This document shows, one piece after another, positions 52,441 through 60,281 of a stretch of 64,000 bases of DNA. The stretch's first letter is position 1. Each line of letters starts with the position of its first letter. The stretch is from Marinibaculum pumilum. GTDB taxonomy: Bacteria > Pseudomonadota > Alphaproteobacteria > Ferrovibrionales > Ferrovibrionaceae. The notes beneath the pieces were generated by a model. It was not told the DNA's origin, made no database searches, and worked only from the letters and a program-made list of their open reading frames with translations. The stretch covers positions 1 through 64,000 of the forward strand of contig NZ_JBHRTR010000009.1 of the NCBI RefSeq assembly GCF_042646425.1. Reading direction: 5' to 3'. The position numbers were made by a program, and so were the translations under genes.

Positions 52441-52887
52441 ATGCTGCAGCTCACCAAGATCCTCGGCTATGCGGCCGAGCCGGACCTCGCCCACAGGCTC
52501 CACCATGTCGGCCATCACGGCGGCATCGAATACCTGCAGGTGCCGCCGCAGGATGTCGGGCGGCGGCGGCTGCGGATCACCGGCGACAAGGGCACCGACT
52601 GCGCCATCGCACTGGCCCGCGACGAACGGATGGGCGACGGCGCGGTGCTGCTGCTGGAACATGACCATGCCATCGTCGTGCGGCTGGGCGAGCAGGCCTG
52701 GCTGCGGCTGCGCCCAGCGGACGCCGCCGCGGCGGTGGAGCTGGGCTACAACGCCGGCAACCTGCACTGGAAGGTGCGCTTCGACGGCGCCGACCTGCTG
52801 GTCGCCCGCGACGGGCCCGTGGAACTCTACACCGCGCGGCTGCAGCCGCTGCTGGGCGGCGGCCGGGTCGCCGTGGTGGATGACTGA
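52441..52887 (+). CDS. ureE: Urease accessory protein UreE (nickel chaperone)
   Basis: A 148-residue two-domain UreE that delivers nickel to the urease maturation complex. The N-terminal peptide-binding half and the C-terminal half with LGYNAGNLHWKVRF (the usual GN-H metal-site text) are both present. The usual histidine-rich tail is missing; the protein ends VVDD. Instead a histidine cluster, AHRLHHVGHHGG, lies near residue 17 and may take over metal loading. Start ATG 52441 has a weak ribosome-binding site. It overlaps ureF by 8 bp. It is the first gene of the order E-F-AB-C-G-D. Confidence 0.85.
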   Translation: MLQLTKILGYAAEPDLAHRLHHVGHHGGIEYLQVPPQDVGRRRLRITGDKGTDCAIALARDERMGDGAVLLLEHDHAIVVRLGEQAWLRLRPADAAAAVELGYNAGNLHWKVRFDGADLLVARDGPVELYTARLQPLLGGGRVAVVDD

Positions 52888-53581
52888 CACCCCTGCCTCC
52901 TCCGCGACCGACCTGCAGCAGCTGCTTCTGCTGCTGCAGCACGGCGACGGCCAGTTCCCGTCCGGCGCCTTCGGCTTTTCCTGGGGGCTGGAGGGCATGC
53001 TGGCCGACGGCATGGTCCGCTCCGACGGGCTGCAGGCGGCGATCGGGTCGCTGCTGGCCGAGCGCTGGGCGCCGTTCGACCGGCTGGTCGTGCGCCGGGC
53101 CTGGCAGGCCGGTGGCGATGCGGATCGCCTCGCCGCACTGGACGCGGAGGTCGAGGCCTGCCTGCTGGTGCCGGCGGAACGCGCCGGCTCCGCACGCGCC
53201 GGCGCGGCCCTGCTGGCCAGTCACACGCGGCTGGGCACCGCCGGTGCATCAGCGCTGCAGGCGACAATCCGCGGCGGCGGCATGAAGGGTCACCGCCCGG
53301 TGGTCGAGGGCGCGCTGTGGCGCGGCCTGGGCCTGGCCGAACATGAGGCGCTGCTGCTCTCCGGCTACGGCTTCACCGCCGCGCTCTGCACCGCCGCCGT
53401 CCGGCTGGGCCGACTGGGCGCGCTGGGCCAGCAGGCGATCCTGACCGTGCTGCTGCCGCTTCTCGTAGACCTCGCGGCGGCGCCGGTCGAAGAGGATGCC
53501 GTCCTGGAAAGCTTCAACCCGCTGGCGGAAATCGCGATGCTGCGCCAGCCGGGCCGGTCCGCCAGCCTGTTCGCCACCTGA
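52880..53581 (+). CDS. ureF: Urease accessory protein UreF
   Basis: A 233-residue all-helical protein that, with UreD and UreG, forms the complex activating apo-urease. The family opening is QFPSGAFGFSWGLEGMLADGMV (usual PSGAFSFSGGLE). ESFNPLAEIAMLRQ near the C terminus is the conserved end (usual P-LD-A---H). ATG 52880 lies inside the ureE stop region (8-bp overlap), so expression is coupled. The longer open frame upstream is an artefact crossing the N gap. Confidence 0.87.
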   Translation: MTDTPASSATDLQQLLLLLQHGDGQFPSGAFGFSWGLEGMLADGMVRSDGLQAAIGSLLAERWAPFDRLVVRRAWQAGGDADRLAALDAEVEACLLVPAERAGSARAGAALLASHTRLGTAGASALQATIRGGGMKGHRPVVEGALWRGLGLAEHEALLLSGYGFTAALCTAAVRLGRLGALGQQAILTVLLPLLVDLAAAPVEEDAVLESFNPLAEIAMLRQPGRSASLFAT

Positions 53582-53632
53582 CCGCCGCCTGACTTGCATC
53601 CCGATCCCCGCCGCGAAGGAGGAGTGCCGCCG

Positions 53633-54319
53633 ATGATGAACCTCACCCCCACCGAGCTGGAGCGGCTGACGATCTTCACCGCCGCGGAGTTCGCCCGGCG
53701 CAACCGCCGCGACGGCGTGAAGCTGAGCCATCCGGAAGCGGTCGCCCTGATCACCGACGAGATGATGCATGCCGCCCGCCGCGGCATGCCCTACGAGGAG
53801 ATCATCGACATGGCGGGCAAGACCCTGACCGCCGCCGACGTGATGCCCGGCGTGCCCGCGATGATCCCGGTGATCTGCGCCGAGGGCTGCTTCCCGGAGG
53901 GCACCAAGATGATGGTCGTGTTCTCCCCCATCGCGCCGGAGGCGGGCGCGGTGGTGCCGGGCGAGATCATCTGCGCCGACGACGAGCTGGAGCTGAATGC
54001 CGGCCGCGACGCGGTCGAGGTCGAGGTGGTGAACCGCGGCGACCGCGACATCCAGGTGCGCAGCCACGCCCATTTCTTCGAGGTCAACCGCGCCCTGGAG
54101 TTCGACCGGGAGAAGGCCTTCGGCATGCGGCTCGACAGCCCCTCCGGCGTCGGCCAGCGCTTCGAGCCCGGCATCCCGAAGACGGTGCGGCTGGTCGCCT
54201 TCGCCGGCAACCGCCGCGCGCTGGGCTTCGGCGGGCTGGTGCAGGGGCCGCTGGACGAGCCGAACGTGCGGGCGCGCGCGCTGGACGCCGCCCGCGCCCG
54301 CGGCTATCGCGGCGCCTGA
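53633..54319 (+). CDS. ureAB: Urease gamma-beta fusion subunit
   Basis: 228 residues in one frame. Residues 1-100 are the gamma subunit (MNLTPTELERLTIFTAAEFARR; KLSHPEAVALITDEMMHAAR; DVMPGVPAMIP; FPEGTKMMVVFSPI); residues 108-215 are the beta subunit (VVPGEII; VEVVNRGDRDIQVRSHAHFFEVNRALEFDREKAFGMRLD in outline; RFEPGIPKTVRLVAFAGNR). The short joining linker APEAGA leaves no stop or restart signal, so it is a true fusion, as known from Helicobacter UreA and some other bacteria; most proteobacteria have separate ureA and ureB. AAGGAGGAG precedes the ATG. ureC follows after 14 bp. Confidence 0.92.
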   Translation: MMNLTPTELERLTIFTAAEFARRNRRDGVKLSHPEAVALITDEMMHAARRGMPYEEIIDMAGKTLTAADVMPGVPAMIPVICAEGCFPEGTKMMVVFSPIAPEAGAVVPGEIICADDELELNAGRDAVEVEVVNRGDRDIQVRSHAHFFEVNRALEFDREKAFGMRLDSPSGVGQRFEPGIPKTVRLVAFAGNRRALGFGGLVQGPLDEPNVRARALDAARARGYRGA

Positions 54320-54333
54320 GGGGGGACGGGGAA

Positions 54334-56040
54334 ATGGTGAAACTGACCAGGCAGGATTATTCCGTCGTCTACGGACCGACCAGGGGCGACATGGTGCGGC
54401 TGGCCGATTCCGACCTGCTGGCGGAGATCGAGCATGACTACACCTCCTACGGCGACGAGCTGACCACCGGCGCGGGCAAGTCGATGCGCGACGGGGAGGG
54501 CTATAATCCCCGCGGCTCCTATGCCAGCGGCGCGCTCGACATGTGCGTGCAGAACTGCACCATCATCGACGCGGTGCAGGGTATCGTGAAGGCCGATATC
54601 GGCATCCGCGACGGCCGCATCGTCGGCATCGGCAAGGCCGGCAACCCCGACGTGATGGACGGCGTGACCCCGGGTATGGTCTGCGGCCCGAACACCACCA
54701 TGGTGCATGGCGATCCCTATATCGCCACCGCCGGGGTGGTGGAGGGGCATGCCCATTTCCTGTCGCCGCAGCAGGCGGAACATGCCCTGGCCGGCGGCTG
54801 CACGACGATGATCGGCATGTCGCCGGGGCCGCATTTCGACACCTCCTGCTCCGGCCCCAACATCATGGGCCAGCTGATCCGTGGCGCGGATGAGTATTGC
54901 GTGAACTTCGGCTTCCTGGGGCGCGGCGCCTCCGACCCCGACGCGGTGGCGGAGACGGTGGCCGGCGGCGGCCTGGGGGTGAAGATCCACGAGGATCTGG
55001 GCGCGGCGCCGGCGGTGATCGACGGTTCGCTGATCGCGGCGGACCGGGCGGACTTCGCGGTGCACCTGCACACCGACACGATCAACGAGTTCGGCTATTG
55101 CGAAGACACCATGGCCGCCGTCGCCGGCCGGGTGATCCACATGTACCACGTGGAGGGGGCCGGCGGCGGCCATTCGCCGGACATCCTGAAGGTGAACTCC
55201 TACCCGAACGCGATCCCGTCCTCGACCAACCCGACCAACCCGTTCACGCCCCTGGCGCTGGACGAGGGCGTGCCGATGACGATGCTCGCCCATATCATGA
55301 ACTACAACCTGCCGGAGGATATCGCCTTCGCCGAATGCCGGATCCGGCCGCAGAGCATGGCGGCGGAGGATTTCCTGCACGACATGGGCGCGATCTCCTG
55401 CTTCGCCACCGACACGCAAGGTATGGGCCGGCTGGCGGAGAACGCGGCGAAGTGCTGGCAGCTGGCCGCGGTGATGAAGGCGCGGATCGGTCGCTTGCCG
55501 GAGGAAAAGACGAAGCGCGCCGACAATGAGCGGATCAAGCGCTACATCGCCAAGCTGACGATCAACCCGGCCCGCGCCGTCGGCATCGACGACCATGTCG
55601 GCTCCCTGGAGCCGGGCAAGATGGCGGATGTCGTGCTCTGGCCGCGCGCGTCCTTCGGCATCAAGCCCTGGATGGTGATCAAGTCCGGCTTCGTCGCCTG
55701 GGCGGCGATGGGCGACGGCAACGGCTCCACCATCAATGCCGAGCCCATCGTCCAGCGGCCGATGTGGGGCGGCATCGGCACCGCCAAGCACCATCTGGGC
55801 GTGACCTTCGTGTCGAAGCTGGCGATCGAGGCGGATACCCGCCGCAAGCTCGGCGTGCAGAAGCGCTTCGTGCAGATCAAGTCGGTGCGCAACCTGTCGA
55901 AACGCGACATGCTGCACAACGACCTGATGCCTGCGATCGAGGTCGATCCGCAGAGCTTCGAGGTGCGGGCCGACGGCAAGCTGCTGATGTGCGAGCCGGC
56001 GACCGAGGTGCCCTTCTACCAGAAGTACATGCTGCGATGA
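54334..56040 (+). CDS. ureC: Urease alpha-subunit-like enzyme with alanine in place of the flap cysteine
   Basis: 568 residues. Aligned by eye to Klebsiella UreC, all catalytic metal ligands are kept: the HxH pair (GHAHF, His139/141), the carbamylated Lys217 (GVKIHED), His246 (HLHTDT), His272 (MYHVEG) and Asp360 (ATDTQGMGR); the general acid His320 and the Arg in AECRIR also remain. However the mobile flap reads MTMLAHIMNYNLPED instead of LMVCHHLDP-I-ED: Cys319 is Ala and the second His is Ile. The region after strand GGCTTMIG is about three residues shorter (MSPGPHFDTSCSGP). The C-terminal part (GFVAWAAMGDGNGSTINAEPIVQRPMWGG) is also off the usual text (AQMGD-NASIPTPQPV). It is a divergent urease; substrate may be urea or a relative. 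Confidence 0.9.
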   Translation: MVKLTRQDYSVVYGPTRGDMVRLADSDLLAEIEHDYTSYGDELTTGAGKSMRDGEGYNPRGSYASGALDMCVQNCTIIDAVQGIVKADIGIRDGRIVGIGKAGNPDVMDGVTPGMVCGPNTTMVHGDPYIATAGVVEGHAHFLSPQQAEHALAGGCTTMIGMSPGPHFDTSCSGPNIMGQLIRGADEYCVNFGFLGRGASDPDAVAETVAGGGLGVKIHEDLGAAPAVIDGSLIAADRADFAVHLHTDTINEFGYCEDTMAAVAGRVIHMYHVEGAGGGHSPDILKVNSYPNAIPSSTNPTNPFTPLALDEGVPMTMLAHIMNYNLPEDIAFAECRIRPQSMAAEDFLHDMGAISCFATDTQGMGRLAENAAKCWQLAAVMKARIGRLPEEKTKRADNERIKRYIAKLTINPARAVGIDDHVGSLEPGKMADVVLWPRASFGIKPWMVIKSGFVAWAAMGDGNGSTINAEPIVQRPMWGGIGTAKHHLGVTFVSKLAIEADTRRKLGVQKRFVQIKSVRNLSKRDMLHNDLMPAIEVDPQSFEVRADGKLLMCEPATEVPFYQKYMLR

Positions 56041-56690
56041 GCCAGACAATTATTGACACAGAGGTCCCCTCGCCGGGGCAGGCGCCGGCCGCGGCGCGGG
56101 TGGGGATCGGCGGGCCGGTCGGCTCCGGCAAGACCGCCCTGGTGGAGCGGCTGATCCCCGCGCTGGGCGCGGAAGGGGTCGACCTGGCGGTGATCACCAA
56201 CGACCTGGTGACCAAGGAGGATGCGGAGCGGGTGCGCCGGTCGGGCCTGATCGACCCGGAGCGGGTGCTGGCGGTGGAGGCGGGCGCCTGCCCGCATACC
56301 GTGATCCGCGAGGATCCGACCCTGAACATGACGGCAGCCGACCAGCTGGACCTGCGCTATGCGGGGCTGGACCTGATCCTGATCGAGAGCGGCGGCGACA
56401 ACCTGGCCTCCACCTTCTCGCTGGACCTGGTCGACTACTGGATGTTCGTGATCGACGTCGCCGGCGGCGGCGACATCCCGCGCAAGCGCGGTCCCGGCGT
56501 CGTGCAGTCCGACCTGCTGATCATCAACAAGAGCGACCTGGCCCCCCATGTCGGGGTCGACCTGGCGCAGATGGAGGCGGAGGCCCGCGCGGTGCGGGAC
56601 GGCCGGCCGGTGCTGCTGACCAACTGCCGCACGGGCGAGGGGATCGATGCCATCGTGGCGGCGCTGAAGCACGACGTCCTGTTCCGGTGA
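56037..56690 (+). CDS. ureG: Urease accessory GTPase UreG
   Basis: A 217-residue GTPase that powers nickel insertion. The P-loop is GIGGPVGSGKTALVERL; AVITNDLVTKEDAERVR, the metal-binding EAGACPHTVIREDP (usual CPHTAIREDAS), ESGGDNLASTFSLDL and INKSDLAPHVGVDL are family text. The ATG overlaps the ureC stop (ATGA). ureD follows with a GTGA overlap. No histidine-rich N terminus. Full-length and intact, so the neighbouring urease-like enzyme is probably nickel-loaded. Confidence 0.93.
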   Translation: MSQTIIDTEVPSPGQAPAAARVGIGGPVGSGKTALVERLIPALGAEGVDLAVITNDLVTKEDAERVRRSGLIDPERVLAVEAGACPHTVIREDPTLNMTAADQLDLRYAGLDLILIESGGDNLASTFSLDLVDYWMFVIDVAGGGDIPRKRGPGVVQSDLLIINKSDLAPHVGVDLAQMEAEARAVRDGRPVLLTNCRTGEGIDAIVAALKHDVLFR

Positions 56691-57613
56691 GCGAGGCCGC
56701 GTCGCCGGCCGCCCTGCTGTCGGAGGGAGGCACCGCACCGGCCTTCGCGGCCGGCAGCGGTGCCGGCATGCCGCAGCTTGACCTGACCTTCGCGCGCGAT
56801 GCGGCCGGCACCAGCCGGGTGGTCCGGCGGCGGGTGCGCTATCCCTATGCCTTCCTGCGGCCGTTCTGGTTCGGCGACCGGCCCGAGGGTATCGCCACGG
56901 CGATCCTGCAGTCGGGGTCCGGCGGCCTGTTCGGCGGCGAGCGGCTGGGGCAGAGGGTGGCGGTGGAGCCCGGCGCGGCGCTGCACATCACCACCCAGGC
57001 CGCCGCCATCGTGCATGCGCGCCGCGGCCGGCCGGCGGCGGAGCAGCGCATCGCGCTGCACCTGGCCCCGGGCAGCCATCTGGAATACCTGCCGGAGCCG
57101 ATGCTGGTCTTTCCCGACGGCGGGCTGGACCAGCGGATCGCGGTGGAGATGGCGCCGGATGCGGTCCTGCTGCTGGGCGACGGCATCGCCGCGCACGACC
57201 CGGATGCGGCCGAAAGCACCGTGCCGCAGCCGTTCGGCCTTTACCGCAACAGCCTTGAGGTGCGGCTGCCTGACGGCCGGCTGCTGTTCGCCGATCGCGG
57301 CACGGTGACGGGAGAGGGCTTCGCCGCCGCTTTGTCCGGGGGCGAACGGCCGCGTCGCGCCTGCGGCTGGTTCGCGGTGGTGGCCCCGGGCCTGCCGGAC
57401 CGGCACGAACACCTGCAGGCGCAGCTGCAGACGGCGCTGGACGAACTGGCCGGTCCGGTCGAGGCGGCCGCCGGCATCCTGCCCGGCGGCGCCGGCGCCT
57501 GGTGCCGGATCGTGGCCACGGGCGGCGACGGCCTGAGGGCGGCCCAGCGCGCCTGCTGGTCGGCGGCGCGTCTGCTGCTGACCGGCGCGCCGCCGCCGCG
57601 CAACAGGAAGTAG
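56687..57613 (+). CDS. ureD: Urease accessory protein UreD
   Basis: 308 residues, UreD/UreH family scaffold of the activation complex. Family text: GLFGGERLGQRVAVEPGAALHITTQAAA in outline, HLAPGSHLEYLPEPMLVFPDGGLDQRIAVEM, and LLLTGAPPPRNRK at the end. The GTG start overlaps the ureG stop (GTGA). It closes the maturation set E, F, G, D. Position at the end of the operon, not the start, differs from the usual ureDABCEFG order. Confidence 0.88.
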   Translation: MSEAASPAALLSEGGTAPAFAAGSGAGMPQLDLTFARDAAGTSRVVRRRVRYPYAFLRPFWFGDRPEGIATAILQSGSGGLFGGERLGQRVAVEPGAALHITTQAAAIVHARRGRPAAEQRIALHLAPGSHLEYLPEPMLVFPDGGLDQRIAVEMAPDAVLLLGDGIAAHDPDAAESTVPQPFGLYRNSLEVRLPDGRLLFADRGTVTGEGFAAALSGGERPRRACGWFAVVAPGLPDRHEHLQAQLQTALDELAGPVEAAAGILPGGAGAWCRIVATGGDGLRAAQRACWSAARLLLTGAPPPRNRK

Positions 57614-58067
57614 CGCTGCCGGCATTGCCCAGCCTGCCCAAATTGCCACTTTTCAGTGCAGCATGCTGCCGTCTTTGCCTTTGTGATGAGCAAATGCTGC
57701 ACACGTTTGCAGTTTGACGGGTGCGGGCGGCGCCCTCACGGCGTGAAGCCTGGGCATCTGCACAATGCTGCGCCGCAACAGAAGCCCCCTGCCTCCAGCT
57801 GTAGGCGTGGTGCAGACGACAGTTTTTCCGCGACGATGCGGCGAAGCCGCGGCGGCCTGCGGCCTGTGACCGTCGCACGGCGGCAGGACCGACGGCGCCG
57901 TGCGGCAACCGACGGTGTCCCGTGGCACATCCCTTGCGATGCCCTGCCTGTTGCATTCGGCGCCGCACAAGAGCGCCGCACGATAACAGGCAAGTCTAAC
58001 AGGTGTGTCCGCACCCGGTCGGTGGTCTGCCGGCCGGGCGACGGGCACGGGGAACTCGGAGGCAATG
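57614..58067. other. Intergenic region with palindromes and a sigma-54 promoter
   Basis: No gene seen in 454 bp. GCAGCATGCTGC (57658-57669) is a perfect palindrome; a little further CTGCA/TGCAG flank a hexamer at about 57692-57707. Such sites could bind an enhancer protein, but no clean NtrC site (GCACC-N5-GGTGC) was found. The sigma-54 promoter is listed separately. Confidence 0.5.
57923..57937 (+). promoter_or_regulatory. Sigma-54 (-24/-12) promoter of the urea/amide transporter operon
   Basis: TGGCAC (57923-57928) and TTGC (57934-57937) match the sigma-54 consensus TGGCAC-N5-TTGC, with exactly 10 bp between the GG and the GC. It lies 131 bp before the binding-protein start on the same strand. 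This points to nitrogen (NtrC-type) control of the transporter operon. Confidence 0.82.
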
Positions 58068-59324
58068 ATGGGGAATCGGATGAAGGTCGACCGGCGCACG
58101 TTCCTGGCGGGCACGGCAGCGGGTGCGTCGGCGGCGGCGATTGCCGGCATGTTCCCGGTGGTGGCGCAGGCCGCGGACGAGATCGTCGTGGGCGGCATCC
58201 ATGACGAGAGCGGCTTCCTGGACATCGCCGGGCAGCCGATGTCGAAGGTGCTGCGCTTCGCGGTCGACGAACTGAACAAGAAGGGCGGCCTGCTGGGCAA
58301 GCAGATCAAGCTGAACGACTACGATTCCCAGTCGAACATGCAGCTCTATTCGCAATACGCCCAGCAGCTGGCGCTGAAGGACAAGGCGGCCGTCGTGCAT
58401 GGCGGCATCACCTCCGCCAGCCGCGAGGTGATCCGGCCGGTGCTGCGCCGCTACAAGACCCTGTACTTCTACAACACCCTTTATGAAGGCGGCGTCTGCG
58501 ACCGCAACCAGTTCGCCACCGGCACCACCCCGGCGCAGACGGTGGAAAAGCTGGTGCCCTATGTGATGAACCTGTGGGGCAAGAAGGTCTATACCCTGGC
58601 CGCGGACTACAATTACGGCCAGATCACCGCCGACTGGGTGAAGAAGTACGTGAAGGAAAATGGCGGCGAGGTGCTGTCCACTGACTTCTTCCCGTTGGAC
58701 GTGACCAATTTCGGCCCGACGATCTCCAAGATCCAGGAAGCCAAGCCCGACATCCTGATGTCGGTGCTGGTCGGCTCCGCGCATCTCTCCTTCTACCGCC
58801 AGTGGGCGGCGGCGGGCATGACGAAGGAGATCCCGATGGCCTCCACCACCTTCGGTGCGGGCGGCAACGAGATCATCCTGATGGACCCGTCGGAGAGCGA
58901 CGGCATCGTCAACGCGCTGGGCTATTTCCCGGAGATCCAGAACCCGGTCAACGACAAGTGGAAGGCCGACCTGAAGGCCTTCTACGGCGACGACATGCCG
59001 CTGCTGACCGAGCTCAGCTGCTGCACCTACGAGGGCTTCAACCTCTGGGCCCAGGCGGTGGAGAAGGCCGGCGACACCGACCGGATGAAGGTGATCGAGG
59101 CGCTGGAGAGCGGCCTGTCGATCGAGGGACCGTCCGGCAAGGTGACGATCGACCCGAAGACGCACCACACGATCCGCAACGTCTATGTCGCGCAGATCGA
59201 GAACCGCGCCTGGGGCATCAAGGAAGAGTACAAGCAGGTTCCTCCCGCCGACACCCAGGCGGTCTGCGACCTGCAGGCCAATCCGGACGACACCACGATG
59301 TACGTGATCAAGCTGGACGAATAG
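58068..59324 (+). CDS. Urea/short-chain-amide ABC transporter substrate-binding protein
   Basis: About 418 residues. The N terminus has a twin-arginine signal (KVDRRTFLAGTAAGASAAAIAG, cleavage after AQA). The mature part is a Peripla_BP_5/6 (Leu/Ile/Val-like) binder: EIVVGGIHDESGFLDIAGQPMSKVLRFAVDELNKKGGL in outline, with TLYFYNTLYEGGVCDRNQFATG, a text typical of urea and amide binders (UrtA, FmdD). ATG 58068 has GGAGG 5 bp before; 58065 and 58080 are alternatives. First gene of a five-gene transporter operon under a sigma-54-type promoter. Confidence 0.9.
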   Translation: MGNRMKVDRRTFLAGTAAGASAAAIAGMFPVVAQAADEIVVGGIHDESGFLDIAGQPMSKVLRFAVDELNKKGGLLGKQIKLNDYDSQSNMQLYSQYAQQLALKDKAAVVHGGITSASREVIRPVLRRYKTLYFYNTLYEGGVCDRNQFATGTTPAQTVEKLVPYVMNLWGKKVYTLAADYNYGQITADWVKKYVKENGGEVLSTDFFPLDVTNFGPTISKIQEAKPDILMSVLVGSAHLSFYRQWAAAGMTKEIPMASTTFGAGGNEIILMDPSESDGIVNALGYFPEIQNPVNDKWKADLKAFYGDDMPLLTELSCCTYEGFNLWAQAVEKAGDTDRMKVIEALESGLSIEGPSGKVTIDPKTHHTIRNVYVAQIENRAWGIKEEYKQVPPADTQAVCDLQANPDDTTMYVIKLDE

Positions 59325-59338
59325 TCGCCAGCCCCGGC

Positions 59339-59363
59339 GGGGCGCCTTCGCGAAGGGCGCCCC
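59339..59363 (+). other. Stem-loop between binding-protein and permease genes
   Basis: GGGGCGCC (59339-59346) pairs with GGCGCCCC (59356-59363); TTCG and CGAA extend the stem inside with one bulge. It is 15 bp after the binding-protein stop and lacks a T tract. Such hairpins often keep the binding-protein message more abundant than the permease message by blocking 3' decay or partial termination. Confidence 0.65.
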
Positions 59364-59400
59364 GTCAGCGAACGACCGGCTTGACCGTACGGAAGGCTCC

Positions 59401-60267
59401 ATGGACCTCGCGGCTATCGTCGTCATCGAGGTGCTGAACGCGATCGCCGGGCTGGTGCTGATCAGCATCGGCCTGGCGATCATCTTCGGCATGATGCGCG
59501 TCATCAACATCGCGCATGGCGAATTCCTGATGATGGGCGCCTATGCCGTCCTGATCAGCGTGAAGAACGGCATCAACATCTGGATCGCCATGCTGGTGAT
59601 CGCGCCGATCGTTGTGGGGATCATCGGCGTGATCATCGAACGCTGCCTGATCCGCTTCCTCTACGGCCGGATGATCGACACCCTGCTGGCCACCTGGGGC
59701 CTGAGCCTGTTCCTGATCGGCGGCGTGACGATGATCTTCGGCAATACGGTCGAAGGTGTCTCCTCGCCGATGGGCAGCCTGCCGATCGGCACCTACACGG
59801 TCAGCTGGTACACCCTGTTCATGATCGTGCTGGCGGTGCTGCTGCTGATCGCCGTCTACCTGGTGATGAAGCGCACCCGGCTGGGCCTGATCGCCCGCGG
59901 CACGATGCAGAAGCCGGAGATGGCGGCCGCCCTGGGGATCGCGCCTTCCACCGTCTACATGGTCACCTTCGGCGTCGGCGCCGGCCTGGCCGGGCTAGCC
60001 GGCGGCGTCCTGGCGCCGGTCGCCGGCGTGGTGCCCAACATGGGCGCCGCCTATATCGCCAAGGCCTTCATCACCGTGGTGGTGGGCGGCGAGGCGATCG
60101 TCGTCGGCACCTCCGTGGCCTCCGGCCTGCTGGGCACCATCAGCCAGGTCATGACCTTCCTGACCACACCGGTCTGGGGCGATGCGGCGATGCTGTTCGT
60201 CGCGGTGATCCTGCTCAGGATCCTGCCCCAGGGCATCACCGGGCGGTTCTTCCGCCGGTCGATCTGA
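59401..60267 (+). CDS. Urea/amide ABC transporter permease (UrtB type)
   Basis: A 288-residue LivH-like inner-membrane permease of the BPD_transp_2 family. Text: ISIGLAIIFGMMRVINIAHGEFLMMGAYA, RFLYGRMIDTLLATWGLSLFLIGG, and RGTMQKPEMAAALGIAPSTVYMVTFGVGAGLAGLAGG. The last is the coupling loop, and the form with RGTMQ-PEMA--LGI is that of urea and short-amide transporters rather than amino-acid ones (usual RA-ser.d). Eight or so hydrophobic segments. Next permease starts 15 bp on. Confidence 0.9.
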   Translation: MDLAAIVVIEVLNAIAGLVLISIGLAIIFGMMRVINIAHGEFLMMGAYAVLISVKNGINIWIAMLVIAPIVVGIIGVIIERCLIRFLYGRMIDTLLATWGLSLFLIGGVTMIFGNTVEGVSSPMGSLPIGTYTVSWYTLFMIVLAVLLLIAVYLVMKRTRLGLIARGTMQKPEMAAALGIAPSTVYMVTFGVGAGLAGLAGGVLAPVAGVVPNMGAAYIAKAFITVVVGGEAIVVGTSVASGLLGTISQVMTFLTTPVWGDAAMLFVAVILLRILPQGITGRFFRRSI

Positions 60268-60281
60268 GCGGAGATGCGACG

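Noticed and set aside
54334..56040. Reading the UreC-like gene as a dihydropyrimidinase or other amidohydrolase
   Set aside because: Gamma, beta and all four accessory proteins are encoded in the same operon, and K217, H246, H272, D360 align in register with true UreC.
57680..57830. NtrC enhancer sites upstream of the sigma-54 promoter
   Set aside because: Several TGCAC and GTGCAG words occur, but no pair forms a convincing GCACC-N5-GGTGC palindrome.
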